Below the pieces are notes generated by a model. That model had not been told where the DNA came from. It saw nothing but the letters and a program-made list of their open reading frames with translations, and searched no databases. The translations under genes were made by a program, and so were the position numbers. This document shows, one piece after another, positions 1-8,345 of a stretch of 64,000 nucleotides of DNA; positions within the stretch are counted from its first letter, which is position 1, and the number at the start of each line of letters is the position of its first letter. Source of the DNA: Bacillota bacterium (GTDB lineage Bacteria; Bacillota; Bacilli; Paenibacillales; Paenibacillaceae); assembly GCA_023460795.1 (NCBI GenBank), contig JAEWPC010000020.1:138137-202136 (forward strand), written 5' to 3'.

Positions 1-2
1 AA

Positions 3-365
3 CTGAACGAGATCGTCAACAGCATGGTTTTCGCAATCGAATGGATGCGGACGGGGCATGAACCCGGAACATATCGTGGGATCGATCGTCGTGGCGCCTA
101 CCGGGAGCCGCGCGTCTTGGATAAGGATTTGTTTCCATCCCTGCAGGAGCCGAAGGATAAAACCTTTCGATTGACACCTGCCGATAGGGAATATGCACTT
201 GCGGTTATCGGGTGCTTATCCGAAAGAGAATTCAATTGTTTGATGCTACATGCGGTCAACAGAATGTCTTATTCAGATATTGGCGAAACCTTGAAATTAT
301 CCAGGCATACGGTTCGTGTATATGTCGAAAGAGCAAGGAAAAAAATCCTTTCGTCCCAATCCTGA
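3..365 (+). CDS. Phage sigma-70-like late transcription regulator, 5' end cut by window
   Basis: The frame is open to the left edge, so the N-terminus lies outside; an internal ATG is at 24. The C-terminal part (LSEREFNCLMLH, then SYSDIGETLKLSRHTVRVYV) looks like a sigma region 4 / LuxR-type helix-turn-helix. The middle part with FAIEWMRTG and GIDRRGAY is typical of the short sigma-like proteins that precede HNH and terminase genes in Paenibacillus and Bacillus prophages. Likely role: switching on the late operon that follows. Family assignment is from motif memory; the exact subfamily (ArpU-like or other) is not resolved. Confidence 0.6.
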   Translation: MNEIVNSMVFAIEWMRTGHEPGTYRGIDRRGAYREPRVLDKDLFPSLQEPKDKTFRLTPADREYALAVIGCLSEREFNCLMLHAVNRMSYSDIGETLKLSRHTVRVYVERARKKILSSQS

Positions 366-719
366 TAAGGGATTTTGGGAAATCGTGTCGCGCAGATGTC
401 GCGCAAGGTCGCTATTAGTAGAGGGACATTTTCTCTTCTGTCAGTCTCAGCGTGAGCCTGCGATGAGACAGTTCATGCAAGACGAGGCCGCGGCTCGGCC
501 GCAAATACCAGACCGGCAGCACAGACAGGGAAGCGTTATCGCGAGCCCGATGGAGTGCGGCCGGTCATCGCTATTTCTGGGCTCCTTAACACAGTAAAGC
601 CCATTATCCTACTGCGTTGCCGAGGCTGACACTCCTCTCTCCAGCCGTGATCGGGACGGTGGCAGCGCAGTACCCGAATTATTAAATTCACAAACGTTTG
701 GGATTATGGAGTTGATCGC
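366..719. other. 354-bp gene-free, hairpin-rich interval between late regulator and HNH
   Basis: No convincing coding frame. A near-direct repeat of GTCGCGCA lies at about 387-405. There are several short stem-loops (GGCCG/CGGCC near 488-502, GAGCCC/GGGCTC near 543-585) and the larger structure at 610-672. The position directly before HNH and terminase genes is where late promoters and packaging (cos) sites are commonly found; neither is proven here. Confidence 0.5.
610..672 (+). ncRNA. Possible structured RNA element or packaging-site fold
   Basis: TACTGCGTTGCC (610-621) pairs with GGCAGCGCAGTA (661-672), giving 12 pairs with one G-U. Inside, GGCTG can pair with CAGCC and a CGT..ACG mini-stem follows, a cloverleaf-like arrangement. 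It is not a tRNA: no acceptor/T-loop consensus is visible. It may be an untranslated leader structure or part of cos. Confidence 0.3.
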
Positions 720-1052
720 ATGAATGAATACAAGACAGATGAACAAAAGCGATCATTCTACGATAGCAAGGAATGGAAGCAGTTACGAGAAGAACGGAAG
801 AGGATCGATAACTATGAATGCCAGGAGTGCAAACGCAACGGACTGGTAACCATCGACACGAACGAATATAGCGAATCAGCCAAACGCAAGAAGATCCAAC
901 TGGTCGTTCATCACATCAAGGAGATCGAACATCATCCAGAGTTGGCACGAGACATAGACAATCTCGAAACACTTTGCGTTGATTGCCACAATGCAGAGCA
1001 TGGACGAGTGTTCGAGCCGAATGTGAACAAGTGGAATGACGAGCGATGGTGA
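720..1052 (+). CDS. HNH endonuclease (phage packaging-associated)
   Basis: A 110-residue protein with the FYDSKEWKQLRE start typical of phage HNH proteins, a first CxxC (YECQEC), the HH dyad in VVHHIKEIEHHP, and the second CxxC with the final motif residues in LCVDCHNAEHGR. In many cos-type phages an HNH protein is encoded next to the terminase and stimulates genome cleavage; the neighbouring small and large terminase genes fit that. ATG start with an upstream purine-rich site. Confident in family; packaging role is inferred from context. Confidence 0.85.
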   Translation: MNEYKTDEQKRSFYDSKEWKQLREERKRIDNYECQECKRNGLVTIDTNEYSESAKRKKIQLVVHHIKEIEHHPELARDIDNLETLCVDCHNAEHGRVFEPNVNKWNDERW

Positions 1053-1105
1053 TACCCCCGGTCAAAAGGTTTGGACGAAAGTTTTTGCCAGGCACCGGCG
1101 AGGGG

Positions 1106-1125
1106 ACTCGACTGTCGAGTTTTTT
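1106..1125 (+). terminator. Weak intrinsic terminator between HNH and terS
   Basis: ACTCGA-CTG-TCGAGT stem of 6 bp followed by six Ts. It lies in the 107-bp gap before terS, which also contains a G/C-rich stretch often found around phage cos sites. Confidence 0.4.
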
Positions 1126-1159
1126 GAGGTTATTACGCGTGATAGGGGGGTGGTAGGGA

Positions 1160-1483
1160 ATGAATGCGAAACAACAGAAGGCTTTGCGTGAGGAACTCCT
1201 CGTGCGGATCGACAAGAAAAGTAATGTGCAGCTGGAAAAAGTTGACCGGTATATGAACCTTGTAAATATCTTCTACCTGCTTGACAAGACCATCAAGAAG
1301 GACGGCGTGATGGTCACGACGGAAAACGGTGCGCAGAAGTTCACCAAACCTAACCCCGCAATCGCGGAGAAAAATAAAGTGAATAGCTCATTGATAGCTC
1401 TCGGTAAAGATTTGGGCTTGGAAATACCTAATCCGGTCCCTGCGCAGGCTGCTTCTGAAGAAGAAAAAAGCGCATTGATCTAA
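1160..1483 (+). CDS. terS: Terminase small subunit, P27 family
   Basis: 107 residues, predominantly helical, with the P27-type features DRYMNLVNIFYLLDKTIKKDG followed by a helix in NPAIAEKNKVNSSLIALGKD. It is expected to recognise the packaging start and recruit the large subunit. A G-rich ribosome binding site (GGGGGGTGG) precedes the ATG. The stop codon is one base before the terL start, so the two are translationally coupled. Length and position directly before terL support the call. Confidence 0.8.
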   Translation: MNAKQQKALREELLVRIDKKSNVQLEKVDRYMNLVNIFYLLDKTIKKDGVMVTTENGAQKFTKPNPAIAEKNKVNSSLIALGKDLGLEIPNPVPAQAASEEEKSALI

Positions 1484-1484
1484 T

Positions 1485-3161
1485 ATGATCCGCCAGAAGT
1501 ACGTTGACGAATACATCGCTCTTTATCGAGAGGGCAAGATCAAGTTTAACGAGGAACGCAAGCAACTGGTCGAGTATCTGGAAAGAGATGTCCTATCCCG
1601 AGAAGATCTTTATTTTGACGATAAGTTGATCGAGAACTGCATCAAGTTTGCGGAGAAATGGTATTTCCCGCTGCAGCCCTTCCAAAAGTTCTTGATCGCT
1701 TTCGTCTTTTTATTTCATACGGATACTGACCGGGTATTCTATCGCAAGCATCTTTGGATGCTAGGTCGCGGTGGCGGTAAGAACGGCCTTATCACTGTAA
1801 TTTGTCACTTCTTGATCAGCGAGCTTCATGGCATTCGAGAGTACAACATATCGGTCATCGCGAACTCCGAAGAGCAAGCGAAGACCTCGGTCGAAGAAGC
1901 GTGCAAAACGACCAGGCGAGATCCGACGCTGCTCAATCACTTCAAACCGACGGCAACTCAGTTGCTGGCGAAGAAGACCGACAGCATATTCAAGTTTCGC
2001 ACGTCCAACGGTAACACGAAGGATGGCTTACGGGATGGCGCTGTTGTGTTCGATGAGATTCACTACTTCGAGACTAACGCGGATGTGAGAGTCCATATTT
2101 CCGGACTTGGCAAGAAGAAATATCCGCGTGAATTCTATATAGGAACAGACGGTTACGTGCGCGACGGATTCTTGGATAAACTCAAGGACAAAGCACTGAA
2201 AACCTTGAAAGGCGAAGCACGATCCAATTCGGTTTTCCCATTTATCTGCAAGCTAAACGACGAGAACGAGGTCGACGATCCGGATAACTGGGAACTTGCT
2301 AACCCGATGCTCAGCGAACCGCGCAACGATTACGCACAAGGTTTGTTCGACACGATCAGAGAGGAATACGATGACCTTGCCGACGATCCGTCCAATCGCG
2401 AAGAGTTTATGACCAAGCGCATGAACTTGCCGGTCACGGATCTGGAGCGATCGGTTGCAAAGTGGGAGGAGATCGCCGACACGAATCAACCTCTCCCGGA
2501 TTTGGATGGGCAAGAGTGCATCGGGTGTTTGGACTTCGCGCAGATCCGGGACTTCGCCGCGGTCGGATTGGTGTTCAAGCATGACGGTAAGGTTCCGTTT
2601 ATCACGCACTCGTTCACGCGCAAGGAGTTTGTAGATAAATATTACGGCTACTCGATGCGCGCGGTCGACACGACGCAGAAATTCGCGCCGATCAGAGAGT
2701 GGGAATCGAAAGGGTTGCTCACTGTTCTGGATGAGGAAATGATCAATCTGGAGCACATCGTCAATTGGTTTGTGACCATGCGCATGAAATATCACATCAC
2801 GAAGATAATCGGTGATAACTACCGGATGGAGATGCTGCAGCCAATGCTCGAGGCGGTCGGTTTCGAGGTCGAAGTAATTCGCCGGCCAGAAGCAATTCAC
2901 GGACTCCTGGCTCCCCGCGTAGAGATGTATTTCTCCAAGAAGATGTTTGTGTGGGGAGACAATCCTCTCATGCGCTGGTACACCAACAACGTGCTCGTGA
3001 CGATAAAGAAAGACGGCAACAAGGTATACGGGAAGAAGGAACCGATCCGGAGAAAGACGGACGGATTCCAGGCGCTTGTCTGCGGGCTGTATCGGTTCGA
3101 AGAGTTGAGCGAAGGGAATATCGACGATGCGCTGAGTGCGCTAGATTCCTTGAGATTCTAG
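1485..3161 (+). CDS. terL: Terminase large subunit
   Basis: 558 residues, normal for the Terminase_1 (HK97/YmfN-like) family. The ATPase part has a Walker A-like loop LGRGGGKNG at about residues 92-100 and a Walker B AVVFDEIHYF near 188-197. The C-terminal nuclease part begins at GCLDFAQIRDFAAVG (first metal-binding Asp) and continues with IIGDNYR. It packages DNA into the prohead with TerS and the portal. It starts right after terS and is followed after a GGAGAGGAGG site by the portal gene. Confidence 0.93.
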   Translation: MIRQKYVDEYIALYREGKIKFNEERKQLVEYLERDVLSREDLYFDDKLIENCIKFAEKWYFPLQPFQKFLIAFVFLFHTDTDRVFYRKHLWMLGRGGGKNGLITVICHFLISELHGIREYNISVIANSEEQAKTSVEEACKTTRRDPTLLNHFKPTATQLLAKKTDSIFKFRTSNGNTKDGLRDGAVVFDEIHYFETNADVRVHISGLGKKKYPREFYIGTDGYVRDGFLDKLKDKALKTLKGEARSNSVFPFICKLNDENEVDDPDNWELANPMLSEPRNDYAQGLFDTIREEYDDLADDPSNREEFMTKRMNLPVTDLERSVAKWEEIADTNQPLPDLDGQECIGCLDFAQIRDFAAVGLVFKHDGKVPFITHSFTRKEFVDKYYGYSMRAVDTTQKFAPIREWESKGLLTVLDEEMINLEHIVNWFVTMRMKYHITKIIGDNYRMEMLQPMLEAVGFEVEVIRRPEAIHGLLAPRVEMYFSKKMFVWGDNPLMRWYTNNVLVTIKKDGNKVYGKKEPIRRKTDGFQALVCGLYRFEELSEGNIDDALSALDSLRF

Positions 3162-3181
3162 GAGAGGAGGGAGAAAAACGG

Positions 3182-4312
3182 ATGGGATTTTTAGATACCA
3201 TACTCCGGCGCAACAGTGAGCTCGAATCGATGTTTGATATGGACTTCGTGCAGGAGCTGGGGAGCAAACCGTACCTTAAAAAGATGGCGCTGGAAACGTG
3301 CATCAACTTCATCGGGCGCACGATAAGCCAGTGCAACATTCGGATCGTCAAGGACGGCAAGCGCATATATGACGAATGGGATTATTTGCTCAACGTCAGG
3401 CCGAACACGGATCAATCCGCTGCGGAGTTTTGGCAGGAGGTTATCTATAAGCTGATTTATGACAACGAGGTCTTGGTGGTCCTATCGGATCGCAATGACT
3501 TGCTCATCGCCGACAGCTTCGATCGTCAAGAGTTCGCAGTTTACCCCGATATCTTCAAGGATGTGACGGTCAAGGATTATACCTTTCGTAGGACGTTCCG
3601 GATGGACGAGGTCATATACCTGACCTACAACAATGAGAAGCTATCTGTGTTCCTCAACGGAATGTTCGAAGACTATTCCACATTGTTCTCCCGGATGCTA
3701 GAAACGCAGAAGCTCAGCAATCAGATTCGTGGAACGGTTGGGATTGAATCGACGCAATCGCTCAACGAAGAGCAAAGGACGAAGCTGCAGGACTTCATTG
3801 ATAAACTCTTCACGTCCTTCAAAAACAACGTTATCGCGCTTGTGCCGAAGCTTAAGGGCTTCGATTACAACGAAGTGAACGACGGGGCGAACAACGGCAA
3901 GTCGGTCGAGGAACTCGCGAAGCTAAAACGCGACCTAACGAACGATGTCGCAAACATCATTGGCATTCCTAACTCACTCATCTATGGTGATATGTCCGAG
4001 TATGAGACGGCGGTAAAGGCGTACATCCGATTCTGCGCTGCTCCACTCTTGAAGAAGATTCGAGACGAACTGAACGCCAAGATCATTCAGAAATCGGAAT
4101 ATTTGAGCGGTAAGAAAATCGAGGTTCACGGCGTCATTGATCCGAATCCGCTGGAGTTGGCAAATGCGGTGGACAAGCTCCGCGCATCTGGCGTTTACAA
4201 CGGCAACGAGATCAGAATCAAGCTGGGGGATGAGCCGGTGGACAATCCCGCATTGGATGAATACGTGTTGACCAAAAACTATCAATCTGCGAGAGGAGGT
4301 GAGGGGGAATAA
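3182..4312 (+). CDS. Phage portal protein, HK97 family
   Basis: 376 residues from an ATG preceded by GGAGAGGAGGGAG. The frame is open further upstream, but that extension overlaps terL and lacks a binding site. N-terminal FLDTILRR, then KKMALETCINFIGRTISQC and later TNDVANIIGIPNSLIYG are standard portal landmarks; the last lies in the crown/wing region. It forms the dodecameric DNA entry ring. Its stop overlaps the first base of the protease ATG, so the two are coupled. Confidence 0.9.
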   Translation: MGFLDTILRRNSELESMFDMDFVQELGSKPYLKKMALETCINFIGRTISQCNIRIVKDGKRIYDEWDYLLNVRPNTDQSAAEFWQEVIYKLIYDNEVLVVLSDRNDLLIADSFDRQEFAVYPDIFKDVTVKDYTFRRTFRMDEVIYLTYNNEKLSVFLNGMFEDYSTLFSRMLETQKLSNQIRGTVGIESTQSLNEEQRTKLQDFIDKLFTSFKNNVIALVPKLKGFDYNEVNDGANNGKSVEELAKLKRDLTNDVANIIGIPNSLIYGDMSEYETAVKAYIRFCAAPLLKKIRDELNAKIIQKSEYLSGKKIEVHGVIDPNPLELANAVDKLRASGVYNGNEIRIKLGDEPVDNPALDEYVLTKNYQSARGGEGE

Positions 4313-5049
4313 TGCGGAAACTCACTAAGCAGGACTGGCTTAAATCATTCAAGAATCAGGCATACGTGGAGCAACTCCAGAAGGTCGAACGGAAATTCGA
4401 GACGCGCCGCAACGAAGAGTCCGGAACGACCGAGATAACGATCTATGGCATCATCGGGGATTCGTGGTGGGACGATTCCGTATCGGCATCCGACATCGAC
4501 AACGCCTTGAAATCAATTACCGGCGATATCGTCATCCATCTGAACAGTCCGGGCGGTGACGTATTTGACGGCATTGCGATTTACAACCGGCTGAAGAAGC
4601 ATGAGGGCAAAGTGACGATTAACGTTGATGGTTGGGCATGCTCGGCCGCGTCAGTCATCGCCATGTCGGCTGATGAGCTCGTCATGGGTCTAGGCTCGAT
4701 GATGATGATTCACGAAGCGAGCAGCATCGTATGGGGCACGAAGACCGACATGCGCAAAGAGGCTGATGTCCTGGATGAGCTAGAGGAAGGAATTATCGAC
4801 ATCTACATGACTAAGGCCAACGTGACCCGTGAGGAAATCCGGGCGGCAGTAGATGCGGAGACATGGTACAGCGCCCAAAAGGCAGTTGATATCGGTTTTG
4901 CCACCTCAACCGCCGCAGCTAACAGCAAGGACAAGGAAATCTCGCAACTCAAGGCGCAGTTGAGCGCTGCTCAGGATGAACTAGAGCAAATTAAAAGCCC
5001 GAAAAATGAACCGAAACCGGCAGCGTCCGGAACACGGTTCTTTTTTTAA
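4312..5049 (+). CDS. ClpP-like head maturation protease
   Basis: 245 residues, ClpP/S49-type prohead protease. HLNSPGGDVFDGIAIYNRL is the oxyanion-hole motif, CSAASVIAMSA carries the nucleophilic Ser, and MMIHEASS the catalytic His. The last part is coiled and rich in A/E/Q (about residues 205-235), resembling a scaffold segment. It cleaves the delta domain of the capsid protein encoded next. Start overlaps the portal stop, with GGTGAGGGGG upstream. Confidence 0.92.
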   Translation: MRKLTKQDWLKSFKNQAYVEQLQKVERKFETRRNEESGTTEITIYGIIGDSWWDDSVSASDIDNALKSITGDIVIHLNSPGGDVFDGIAIYNRLKKHEGKVTINVDGWACSAASVIAMSADELVMGLGSMMMIHEASSIVWGTKTDMRKEADVLDELEEGIIDIYMTKANVTREEIRAAVDAETWYSAQKAVDIGFATSTAAANSKDKEISQLKAQLSAAQDELEQIKSPKNEPKPAASGTRFFF

Positions 5050-5073
5050 TTAATCACGAGGAGTGAATCTAAG

Positions 5074-6234
5074 ATGGCAATGCAATTAAAAGGCAAGATG
5101 GAAAACTTCGAAGCGAAGAAAACCGCGTACATGAACCTCGTCAAGGAAGGCGCGGACGCGGAGAAGCAGGCTACGGCTTGGAATGAAATGCAGGATGCAC
5201 TTGTTTCCGACCTGACGGAGAAGATCACGACTCAGGTCCGCAGTGACAACATCGATGCTCAGGTGCTCGCTGCGCGAGGACAGAATGTCCTGACTTCCGA
5301 AGAGCGCAAGTTCTTCAACGCGGTGATCGAGTTCGGAGGCTTTAACGAAGACTCGATTCTGCCGATCACGACGCAAGAGCGTGTCTTCGAGGAATTGGTT
5401 GCTGAGCATCCGCTGCTCGAAGCAATCGGCCTGCAAGACCTCGGCGCGGTCACTCGGTTCATCTACGCGGACCCGACCAAGACCTACGCATGGGGTGCTC
5501 TGTTCGGTGAGATCAAAGGGCAGATTGCGGCGGCGTTCCGCGAGGAACAAATCGGTCAACTGAAGCTCACGGCGTTTGCGGTGATTCCGAAGGACATGCT
5601 GGAACTCGGTCCGGAGTGGGTAGAGCGCTACGTTCGCACGCTCCTGGTTGAGTCGTACAGTGTCGGTCTGGAGTATGGCTTGGTCAATGGCCGCGGCCCG
5701 GCTCAGAATGAGCCTGTTGGCCTGATGAAGGACGTTGACGGCACCACTGGTGCGGTTACGGTCAAAACTTCTTCCGGAACTTTGACGTTCGCGCCTTCCG
5801 ATTTCGGAGAGGTGGTAGCGGGCGAGCTACACGATGTAATCAAGGAACTTTCCACCGACTCCAAAGGCAAGTCGCGCAAAGTGCTGAACAAAGTGGTCAT
5901 GGTCGTGAACCCGGTCGATGCGATCAGCGTTCAATTCCGCAACACGATCCAAACCTCGAACGGTCAATGGGTGACGGCGCTGCCGTACAACATCCAGGTC
6001 GTTGAGTCGGAAGAAATCCCACTCGCCAAGGCATTGTTCTTCGTGAAGGGCGAGTATCTTGGTGCTCTTGCCGGAGGATACAAACTGAACAAGTTTGATC
6101 AGACGCTGGCGATTGAAGACGCCATGCTGTACACGATCAAGCAGTTCGCAAACGGCAAGCCGAAGGATAACAAGGCGGCGCTGCTCTATGATCTCGACAT
6201 CCAGTTCGGTAGCGGAGATGTAGAGACTCCTTAA
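5074..6234 (+). CDS. Major capsid protein, HK97 fold
   Basis: 386 residues. The first 60 or so are charged and helical (delta/scaffold domain expected to be cleaved by the upstream protease). From FFNAVIEFGGF onward it follows HK97 capsid layout, with TTQERVFEELVAEHPLLEAIGLQ, then RTLLVESYSVGLEYGLVNGRG, and the P-domain/A-domain end EDAMLYTIKQFANGKPKDNKAA. The binding site GAGGAG precedes the ATG. A 9-bp stem-loop spans its stop codon. Confidence 0.92.
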   Translation: MAMQLKGKMENFEAKKTAYMNLVKEGADAEKQATAWNEMQDALVSDLTEKITTQVRSDNIDAQVLAARGQNVLTSEERKFFNAVIEFGGFNEDSILPITTQERVFEELVAEHPLLEAIGLQDLGAVTRFIYADPTKTYAWGALFGEIKGQIAAAFREEQIGQLKLTAFAVIPKDMLELGPEWVERYVRTLLVESYSVGLEYGLVNGRGPAQNEPVGLMKDVDGTTGAVTVKTSSGTLTFAPSDFGEVVAGELHDVIKELSTDSKGKSRKVLNKVVMVVNPVDAISVQFRNTIQTSNGQWVTALPYNIQVVESEEIPLAKALFFVKGEYLGALAGGYKLNKFDQTLAIEDAMLYTIKQFANGKPKDNKAALLYDLDIQFGSGDVETP

Positions 6235-6245
6235 TCGGAGTCTCT
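6222..6245 (+). terminator. Stem-loop spanning the capsid stop codon
   Basis: AGAGACTCC-TTAATC-GGAGTCTCT, a perfect 9-bp stem with the TAA in the loop. There is no real T tract, so it is more likely a partial attenuator or mRNA stabiliser that keeps capsid mRNA more abundant than downstream message. Confidence 0.5.
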
Positions 6246-6269
6246 TACTCTTCACGAGGAGGTGGCACA

Positions 6270-6449
6270 ATGTTTCGCGTAATACGGAAATTTAAGGATT
6301 TGAAACACGGGGGGCATATCTACCAGGTGGGCGACGTGTACCCGAAAGAAGGGGCGAAAGCAACTAAAGCGCGCCTGGAAGAGCTGTCCACTGGTAAAAA
6401 CAAGTACAACCAAGTTTTCATCGAGGAAGTCGCTAAAGAAGAGGAGTGA
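6270..6449 (+). CDS. Small phage head protein, 59 residues
   Basis: Reads MFRVIRKFKDL, then HIYQVGDVYP, ending in EEVAKEEE. A strong GAGGAGG site lies 7 bases before the ATG, and its stop overlaps the ribosome binding site of the connector gene. The HxYxVGDxYP pattern is common in small proteins between capsid and connector genes in Firmicute siphophages (sometimes a Rho-N-like or decoration role). Function unknown. Confidence 0.7.
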   Translation: MFRVIRKFKDLKHGGHIYQVGDVYPKEGAKATKARLEELSTGKNKYNQVFIEEVAKEEE

Positions 6450-6454
6450 TCCCG

Positions 6455-6745
6455 ATGCCTGAAGTAATCACTCCGGAGATTCTCGCAGAATTTATGCTGC
6501 GCATGCACTTGGATGACGACGAGGACGGAAACCTGCTTCGTATTCTCAAAGCGTCTCACGCCGACCTGACTCGTATTTGCGGGGATTACGCTTTGACGGA
6601 CGAGGTGTTCAAGGAGATGGTGTTCGAGCGGTCCCGTTACGCGTATAACGATGCGCTCGAGTACTTTTACGACAACTTCCTGACGCAGCTCAACAACCTC
6701 AACCTCAGCAAAGCGCTAGAGGCTGGTGATTCGGTTGACGTATAA
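6455..6745 (+). CDS. Head-tail connector protein (gp6-like)
   Basis: 96 residues from ATG 6455, chosen because GAGGAG stands 8 bases upstream; a GTG in frame at 6446 overlaps the previous stop. All-helical, with the short acidic N-terminus PEVITPEILAEFM and ERSRYAYNDALEYFYDNFL typical of HK97 gp6 / SPP1 gp15-type adaptors that sit under the portal. It overlaps the next gene by 20 bases. Confidence 0.75.
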   Translation: MPEVITPEILAEFMLRMHLDDDEDGNLLRILKASHADLTRICGDYALTDEVFKEMVFERSRYAYNDALEYFYDNFLTQLNNLNLSKALEAGDSVDV

Positions 6746-7358
6746 CCCGAACAAATACGATAAGTACCGCAATTCTGGGCGATTTAAGAACCGAGTTACC
6801 GTCCAAAAGTTTGGCACTGCCGATGTTTGGGAAGATGCTGTGAAGGCGTGGGCAACTCAAGAACCGCTCAAAGGCCGAGAACTCTTTGAGGCGTCCAACC
6901 AGATCGAGAACTCAATCCATTGGAAGATCAGATGTCGTGGCGGGGTAGAATCCGGAATGAGGCTTGTACACAAAGGGCGCGCCTATCCGATAACCGCTGT
7001 TCTCGGTGTGCACGTCGACTATGCTGAAATCCTGCTCGTAACTACTGTTTTTGATCAAACCGTAACACTTCACCGTAATGATCCTGATGTAACCGATCCG
7101 TATGGCAGTCATCCTACGATTGACGTGGTGCAGCTTGATTGCAGGATGGACGAGACCAGCAAGGTCGTGAAGAATCAACAGGGAAGTGAAGTTGTCTCAA
7201 CAACGCAATTTATGGTTTACGGGTGGTCCGGAGTTTCCTACGCCGATGATTTGGAATGGGTGGACGGTTTTGGAAAAACGGTTAAAAGGTCTCCGCTTTC
7301 GATAGAGTTTATCCGTGATAAGTTCGGGTCCGTACAGTTCCTGGTGGTGAGCGTCTAA
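6726..7358 (+). CDS. Head closure (head-tail joining) protein with extra C-terminal domain
   Basis: 210 residues. The first 105 or so (RNSGRFKNRVTVQKFG, KGRELFEASNQIENSIHWKIRCR, KGRAYPITAVLG) match the SPP1 gp16 / phage_H_T_join head closure fold, about 110 residues long in the family. The remaining half (VQLDCRMDETSKVV onward) is an additional domain of unknown type. Start GTG 6726 with the upstream gene overlapping; a TTG lies three codons later. Its TAA overlaps the ATG of the next gene. Confidence 0.7.
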   Translation: MIRLTYNPNKYDKYRNSGRFKNRVTVQKFGTADVWEDAVKAWATQEPLKGRELFEASNQIENSIHWKIRCRGGVESGMRLVHKGRAYPITAVLGVHVDYAEILLVTTVFDQTVTLHRNDPDVTDPYGSHPTIDVVQLDCRMDETSKVVKNQQGSEVVSTTQFMVYGWSGVSYADDLEWVDGFGKTVKRSPLSIEFIRDKFGSVQFLVVSV

Positions 7359-7768
7359 TGGCAGAAGGCTTCGAACTCGACCTACGGGAAGTGTTCCAAG
7401 GAATCGACTTCGTGAGCGATCGCATCCGATCGGCAGCCGAACGCGGGATGGAGAAAGCCATGGAGGACTTGGGCGATGAATCTGAGAAACTCGCACCAAA
7501 GCTATCTGGCAACCTCCGTGCAAGCCGCAAAGTCAAGGTGACGGCAACGAAGTTCAGCGTCACCGGCGAGGTTTCGTACTCGGTCACCAAAACCAACAAG
7601 CGCGGATGGGGATTCAACTATGCACTCCGCCTGCACGAGTATCCGAAACAATTCGCCGATCCGTCGACGCCAGGCACGGGGCCGAAGTTTCTATCCCGCC
7701 CGCTCAAGGCACGACGGGAGAAGTACGAGAAAATGATCGCGGATGAGATCAGGAAGGAGTTGACGTGA
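7358..7768 (+). CDS. HK97 gp10-type tail completion protein
   Basis: 136 residues. LGDESEKLAPKLSGNLRASRKV and VSYSVTK..YALRLHEYPKQF are the standard gp10-like landmarks, and the PSTPGTGPKFLSRPLKA segment is the conserved end, where the C-terminal helix inserts at the head-tail interface. The start ATG overlaps the closure protein stop (TAATGG). Two bases separate it from the next gene. Confidence 0.85.
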   Translation: MAEGFELDLREVFQGIDFVSDRIRSAAERGMEKAMEDLGDESEKLAPKLSGNLRASRKVKVTATKFSVTGEVSYSVTKTNKRGWGFNYALRLHEYPKQFADPSTPGTGPKFLSRPLKARREKYEKMIADEIRKELT

Positions 7769-7769
7769 C

Positions 7770-8147
7770 GTGATCGGAACGCTCGACATGATCAATTGGC
7801 TGAAGACAATTGTACCGCACACGTACTTCGCCAACGACTTTCCTGCCGATTCGCCAGATGCTAGTGCGTTCGTTAGGCTGACCTCCGGCTCGCCGCCGTC
7901 CGGATGGACGGTGTTCCATCCGTCGTTCCAAGTTGTGACCCGTGCAACTGCGAAGAGAGACGGCGACGCCGAAGCGATCGCGATGACGCTGCTGGAGGAG
8001 CTGCACAACAAGATTGAGTTTTCGATTGCCGGCAAACGCGTCGTGATCTGTGAGGCGGAGCAATCGGCGCCGTTTTACATCGGTGAAGACGAGAGCAAAC
8101 GGCCGATGTACTCCGTCAATTTTGAAATGACCATGCAGAGAGGGTGA
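7770..8147 (+). CDS. Tail terminator / minor capsid family protein
   Basis: 125 residues, GTG start with AAGGAG upstream. MINWLKTIVP, FVRLTSGSPP and a central sandwich ending in MYSVNFEMTMQR resemble the Minor_capsid_3 / tail terminator (gpU-like) family located between gp10-like and tail tube genes. It would cap the tail tube polymer. Call relies on gene order plus weak motif likeness. Confidence 0.6.
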   Translation: MIGTLDMINWLKTIVPHTYFANDFPADSPDASAFVRLTSGSPPSGWTVFHPSFQVVTRATAKRDGDAEAIAMTLLEELHNKIEFSIAGKRVVICEAEQSAPFYIGEDESKRPMYSVNFEMTMQRG

Positions 8148-8153
8148 TCGCAA

Positions 8154-8345
8154 TTGGCTGCAGAGAAAATCGAGAAGGTGCGCGTGAAAGACGGGCACGC
8201 GGTCAACCTGGGCAACAGGAAGAAGCCGGACGTGAAATGCGCCGGAGAAATCTTCGACCTCCCTAAAGGCAAAGCAGATGAGCTTGCTAAGGCGGGCATC
8301 GTCGAAATCGTAAAAACAAAGGAGGAATCCACAAGTGGCAGCTGA
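8154..8345 (+). CDS. Small phage protein of unknown function
   Basis: 63 residues, TTG start. KIEKVRVKDGHAVNLGNRKKP and AGEIFDLPKGKADELAKAGIVEI resemble small beta-hairpin plus helix proteins found next to tail tube genes. It overlaps the tail tube gene by 11 bases, so it is translated with it. Function not recognised. Confidence 0.55.
   Translation: MAAEKIEKVRVKDGHAVNLGNRKKPDVKCAGEIFDLPKGKADELAKAGIVEIVKTKEESTSGS

Noticed and set aside
601..680. tRNA gene in the interval before HNH
   Set aside because: Stem lengths and the absence of T-loop and anticodon-arm consensus exclude a tRNA.
2951..3181. N-terminal extension of the portal open frame into terL
   Set aside because: No binding site, Arg-rich shadow composition; a strong site precedes ATG 3182.
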